Below, one piece after another: positions 62,981-64,000 of a stretch of 64,000 nt of DNA (position 1 is the stretch's first letter; each line of letters starts with the position of its first letter). Made by a program: the position numbers and the translations under genes. Source of the stretch: Planctomycetota bacterium (GTDB lineage Bacteria; Planctomycetota; Brocadiia; JAADGH01); contig JAADGH010000197.1 of assembly GCA_013152475.1 (NCBI GenBank), positions 19,761 to 83,760 of the forward strand, in the 5' to 3' direction. Below the pieces are notes generated by a model. It saw nothing but the letters and a program-made list of their open reading frames with translations, was not told the origin of the DNA and ran no database searches.

Positions 62981-63901
62981 ATGTCCCCCAGCAAGACCGG
63001 ATACCTTCTCATCCTGGCGAGCGCCGTCATGTGGAGCTTCGGCGGGATTCTCGTCAAGACCCTCACGCAGACCTACGGCGTCGATCCGAGGGCCGTGGCG
63101 TGCCTGCGCAGCACCGTGGCCGGGCTGGTCCTCTCGTGGGCGCTGCCGCGTCTCAAGCACGCCCCGCGATGGCGGGTCGTGGGAGCGGGCATCTCCTACA
63201 CGCTCGTCGTCTTCGGGTTTGTCGTCTCCACGTCGGGCACGACCGCCGCGAACGCGATCTTCCTCCAGTATGCCTACCCGCTGTTTGTGGCCGTGGGTGC
63301 GGTCCTCATCTTCTCCGAGCCCCTCGGCCGGCGGACCCTCCTCGCTCTCGTCATCGGCATGAGCGGCATCGCCACGATCCTCATCTGCTCCTGGACGCCG
63401 GGCCAGCGCGAGGGCGTCGCCTACGGGTTCATGAGCGCCTTCGCCTTCGCGGCGTTCACGCTGCTCCAGCGATCCATGCGCGACGGCCACCCCATCGCCA
63501 TGTCGAGCTTCCACAATCTCATGGCCGCGGCGCTGATCCTCCCCTTTGCGTGGGGCAGGTTTCAGATCTCGTTTCCGGCATTGCTTATCGTTGCTGTCAT
63601 GGGCACGTTCCAGCTCGGCATCCCGTACGTCCTGTTCATCTGGGGGCTGAAGACCGTCCCCACCACGGACGCCGCGCTGCTTACCCTCGTCGAGCCGGTC
63701 CTCAATCCCGTCTGGGTCTGGCTCTTCATCGGGGAGACGCCGCACCCGAGCACGATCGTCGGCGGCGCGCTGATCCTGCTTGCCCTCCTGACCCGCTTCC
63801 TCGGCGTACGGCGCGTTCGCCAGGTCAAAGAAATGCCAAAGGAACCTGATGCAGAGGAAAAGTGCCATGACGGAGAATCCCCGGTTCACCAGCAACCGTG
63901 A
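62981..63901 (+). CDS. EamA/DMT family transporter
   Basis: The 306-residue protein has ten hydrophobic segments in two EamA repeats (ILASAVMWSFGGILVKTL opens the first; FMSAFAFAAFTLLQRSM the second). PVLNPVWVWLFIGETPHPSTIVGGALIL is the typical C-terminal EamA block. DMT proteins usually export or import small metabolites; no specific substrate is indicated. ATG 62981 follows AAGG by 7 bases; ATG 62957 is in frame but has no ribosome site. The C-terminal tail is hydrophilic and its last codons overlap the next gene's start in another frame. Confidence 0.88.
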   Translation: MSPSKTGYLLILASAVMWSFGGILVKTLTQTYGVDPRAVACLRSTVAGLVLSWALPRLKHAPRWRVVGAGISYTLVVFGFVVSTSGTTAANAIFLQYAYPLFVAVGAVLIFSEPLGRRTLLALVIGMSGIATILICSWTPGQREGVAYGFMSAFAFAAFTLLQRSMRDGHPIAMSSFHNLMAAALILPFAWGRFQISFPALLIVAVMGTFQLGIPYVLFIWGLKTVPTTDAALLTLVEPVLNPVWVWLFIGETPHPSTIVGGALILLALLTRFLGVRRVRQVKEMPKEPDAEEKCHDGESPVHQQP

Positions 63902-64000
63902 CGACGGCCGTTTCGTCAGCACGGCCGCGTTCATCCATGCCAACCTCAAGCACATGCAGCCGAAGCTCGCCTTCGATCCGGGCATGAAGCCGGGCGACTT
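63867..64000 (+). CDS. Partial gene at window end, function unknown
   Basis: About 45 N-terminal residues are visible, starting MTENPRFTSNRDDGRFVSTA and running open past the window edge. The ATG at 63867 overlaps the EamA gene 3' end by 35 bases, and the frame switches to a new hydrophilic sequence with no signal peptide. It loosely recalls the N terminus of exported or cytosolic alpha/beta-hydrolases of planctomycetes, but 45 residues do not justify a family call. Confidence 0.5.
   Translation, partial: MTENPRFTSNRDDGRFVSTAAFIHANLKHMQPKLAFDPGMKPGD

Overview
The window is a high-GC piece of a Gram-negative bacterial chromosome. Two LptF/LptG-type permeases imply an LPS outer membrane. Large exported PQQ-type beta-propellers, DUF4838 and LamG glycoside-hydrolase-like proteins, an ASPIC/FG-GAP protein, an Asp-box protein, a zinc-ribbon Ser/Thr kinase next to an ECF sigma factor, and very long multidomain signalling proteins together suggest a planctomycete-like (PVC or a neighbouring phylum) heterotroph. 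This placement is inference: no rRNA gene is present. No complete transposon, prophage, CRISPR array or tRNA was found. Vegetative promoters follow a clear TTGACA-N17-TATAGT-like pattern in several gaps.

Layout. 1-5 kb: the 3' end of phosphoglucose isomerase, an ADP-ribosylglycohydrolase, then an ABC-2 export operon (ATPase, permease, large membrane-anchored accessory protein) behind a strong promoter. 5.2-13.3 kb: two tandem giant exported beta-propeller proteins, each with a methyltransferase-like fold inserted. 13.3-19.4 kb (minus): a DUF4838 protein and a LamG/TIM-barrel protein, a polysaccharide-use pair. 19.5-21 kb (minus): ECF sigma, zinc-finger anti-sigma and a UPF0145 protein, preceded by a 420-bp gap with clustered DnaA boxes. 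21.4-24.1 kb (minus): dnaK-rsmE. 24.7-28.5 kb (minus): sugar-phosphate isomerase-like TIM barrel, FN3/FG-GAP/ASPIC protein and an MFS transporter, flanked by inverted copies of a hairpin-rich dispersed repeat. 29.2-32 kb: two LptF/LptG-family permeases, the first with a coiled-coil insertion. 32-35.1 kb (minus): Asp-box protein and an M55 D-aminopeptidase-like protein.

35.2-61.3 kb is dense in signalling genes: ECF sigma (apparently leaderless) plus zinc-ribbon Ser/Thr kinase; a hybrid histidine kinase with FHA and three PAS domains; divergent from it a 1829-residue receiver-kinase-TM-ankyrin fusion; a 1762-residue coiled-coil protein ending in an HD-GYP-like domain; a GH10 xylanase-like enzyme; and a five-gene unit of cytosolic group-2-like [NiFe]-hydrogenase small and large subunits, maturation protease, soluble hybrid histidine kinase with HPt, and a receiver-PP2C phosphatase. 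I read this last unit as a candidate hydrogen-sensing phosphorelay that ends in a partner-switching phosphatase; it is the most interesting system in the window. The window closes with a Tat-exported aldo/keto reductase carrying two ferredoxin-like cysteine clusters, an EamA transporter and the start of an unidentified gene.
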